A stretch of DNA of 64,000 nt from Porodaedalea pini. Taxonomy: Eukaryota; Basidiomycota; Agaricomycetes; Hymenochaetales; Hymenochaetaceae. The notes beneath the pieces were generated by a model. It was not told the DNA's origin, ran no database searches, and worked only from the letters and a program-made list of their open reading frames with translations. The stretch is from positions 1-64,000 of the forward strand of contig NBAY01000128.1 in the NCBI GenBank assembly GCA_002794775.1, written 5' to 3'. The position numbers were made by a program, and so were the translations under genes. Of this stretch, positions 63,857 to 64,000 are shown piece by piece; the first letter of the stretch is position 1; each line of letters opens with the position of its first letter.

Positions 63857-64000
63857 TATTGGAAGTATGATCCTGACACTTATTCTGTATTTTGTTTACT
63901 TTAATTATTTTGTTTCCACGCTCTTGCTCGTGGATGGGTGCCCATCTGCAAGCATCACGTGATTTTTGTGTTCCCACACTCTTGCTCACAGATGGGTGCC
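63857..64000 (+). repeat. 3' LTR of copia B, truncated by window edge
   Basis: The first 144 bp match the 5' LTR of B (52077 onward) with about seven differences, all transitions. Confidence 0.88.

Larger units (their letters stand above)
52077..64000 (+). mobile_element. Ty1/copia LTR retrotransposon B, interrupted by C, runs off window
   Basis: The 5' LTR is 52077-52418 and the start of the 3' LTR 63857-64000. The body is 52419-55720 plus 61724-63856. Element C sits inside its coding region. Multiple C-to-T and G-to-A nonsense changes, one deletion and transition differences between its LTR halves show it is the oldest of the three. Confidence 0.92.

Noticed and set aside
1..64000. tRNA or rRNA genes
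   Set aside because: No cloverleaf-like or rRNA-like sequence was noticed on reading; a dedicated scan was not possible.

Overview
This is a transposon-choked stretch of a filamentous fungal genome, almost certainly a mushroom-forming basidiomycete (Agaricomycetes). The evidence is intron-dense genes with introns of about 50-70 bp, a BTB-domain gene and a multi-span membrane-protein gene of types I associate with that class, and its usual transposons: a Tad1/I-type LINE, Tc1/mariner, Helitron and Ty1/copia. No rRNA, tRNA or bacterial-style operon was seen.

Layout. Positions 1-19500 are the gene-bearing part. They hold a partial serine-rich gene running off the left edge (minus), a seven-exon ubiquitin-conjugating enzyme gene of the Ubc13 type (minus, 3066-4447), a BTB/POZ gene (plus, 11302-12555), a twelve-exon membrane-protein gene (plus, 13354-17384) and a two-exon disordered-protein gene (plus, 17747-19476). 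Ubc13 is bracketed by mobile DNA. A 787-bp near-perfect palindrome lies 119 bp beyond its stop codon. A full-length LINE with two intact ORFs and an 11-bp target-site duplication begins about 140 bp upstream of its start.

Positions 19857-31450 hold a dead Tc1/mariner element, a 159-bp Tourist-like MITE, an AT-rich gene-poor tract, and then a mosaic of broken host-gene pieces on the plus strand: a BTB-family N-terminus, a Ser/Thr-rich exon set, a piece of RNA polymerase II subunit Rpb1, and a piece of the spliceosome protein Prp8. The pieces keep their introns, so they were copied as DNA.

Positions 31498-44205 hold one Helitron gene (minus strand) encoding HUH Rep, PIF1-type helicase and a putative C-terminal cysteine-peptidase domain. 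Six copies of one 841-849-bp foldback element have split it. Each simple insertion sits in a TTAA site, and removing it restores the reading frame. At one site three copies are nested inside each other, each at the same internal TTAA. A second, shorter copy of the same degenerate Prp8 piece follows at 44289-45295.

Positions 45296-64000 are three related Ty1/copia elements. A (minus) has a gag-pol broken only by C-to-T nonsense changes. B (plus) is older and runs off the right edge. C (plus, 55721-61723) is intact, has LTRs that read as identical, and is inserted inside B with a 5-bp duplication.

Taken together, the window shows successive transposition waves in a genome where C-to-T/G-to-A decay (RIP-like or methylcytosine deamination) inactivates older copies, plus host-gene fragments next to a Helitron. 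Intron-exon models were derived by eye from splice signals, reading phase and remembered family similarity. No search was run.
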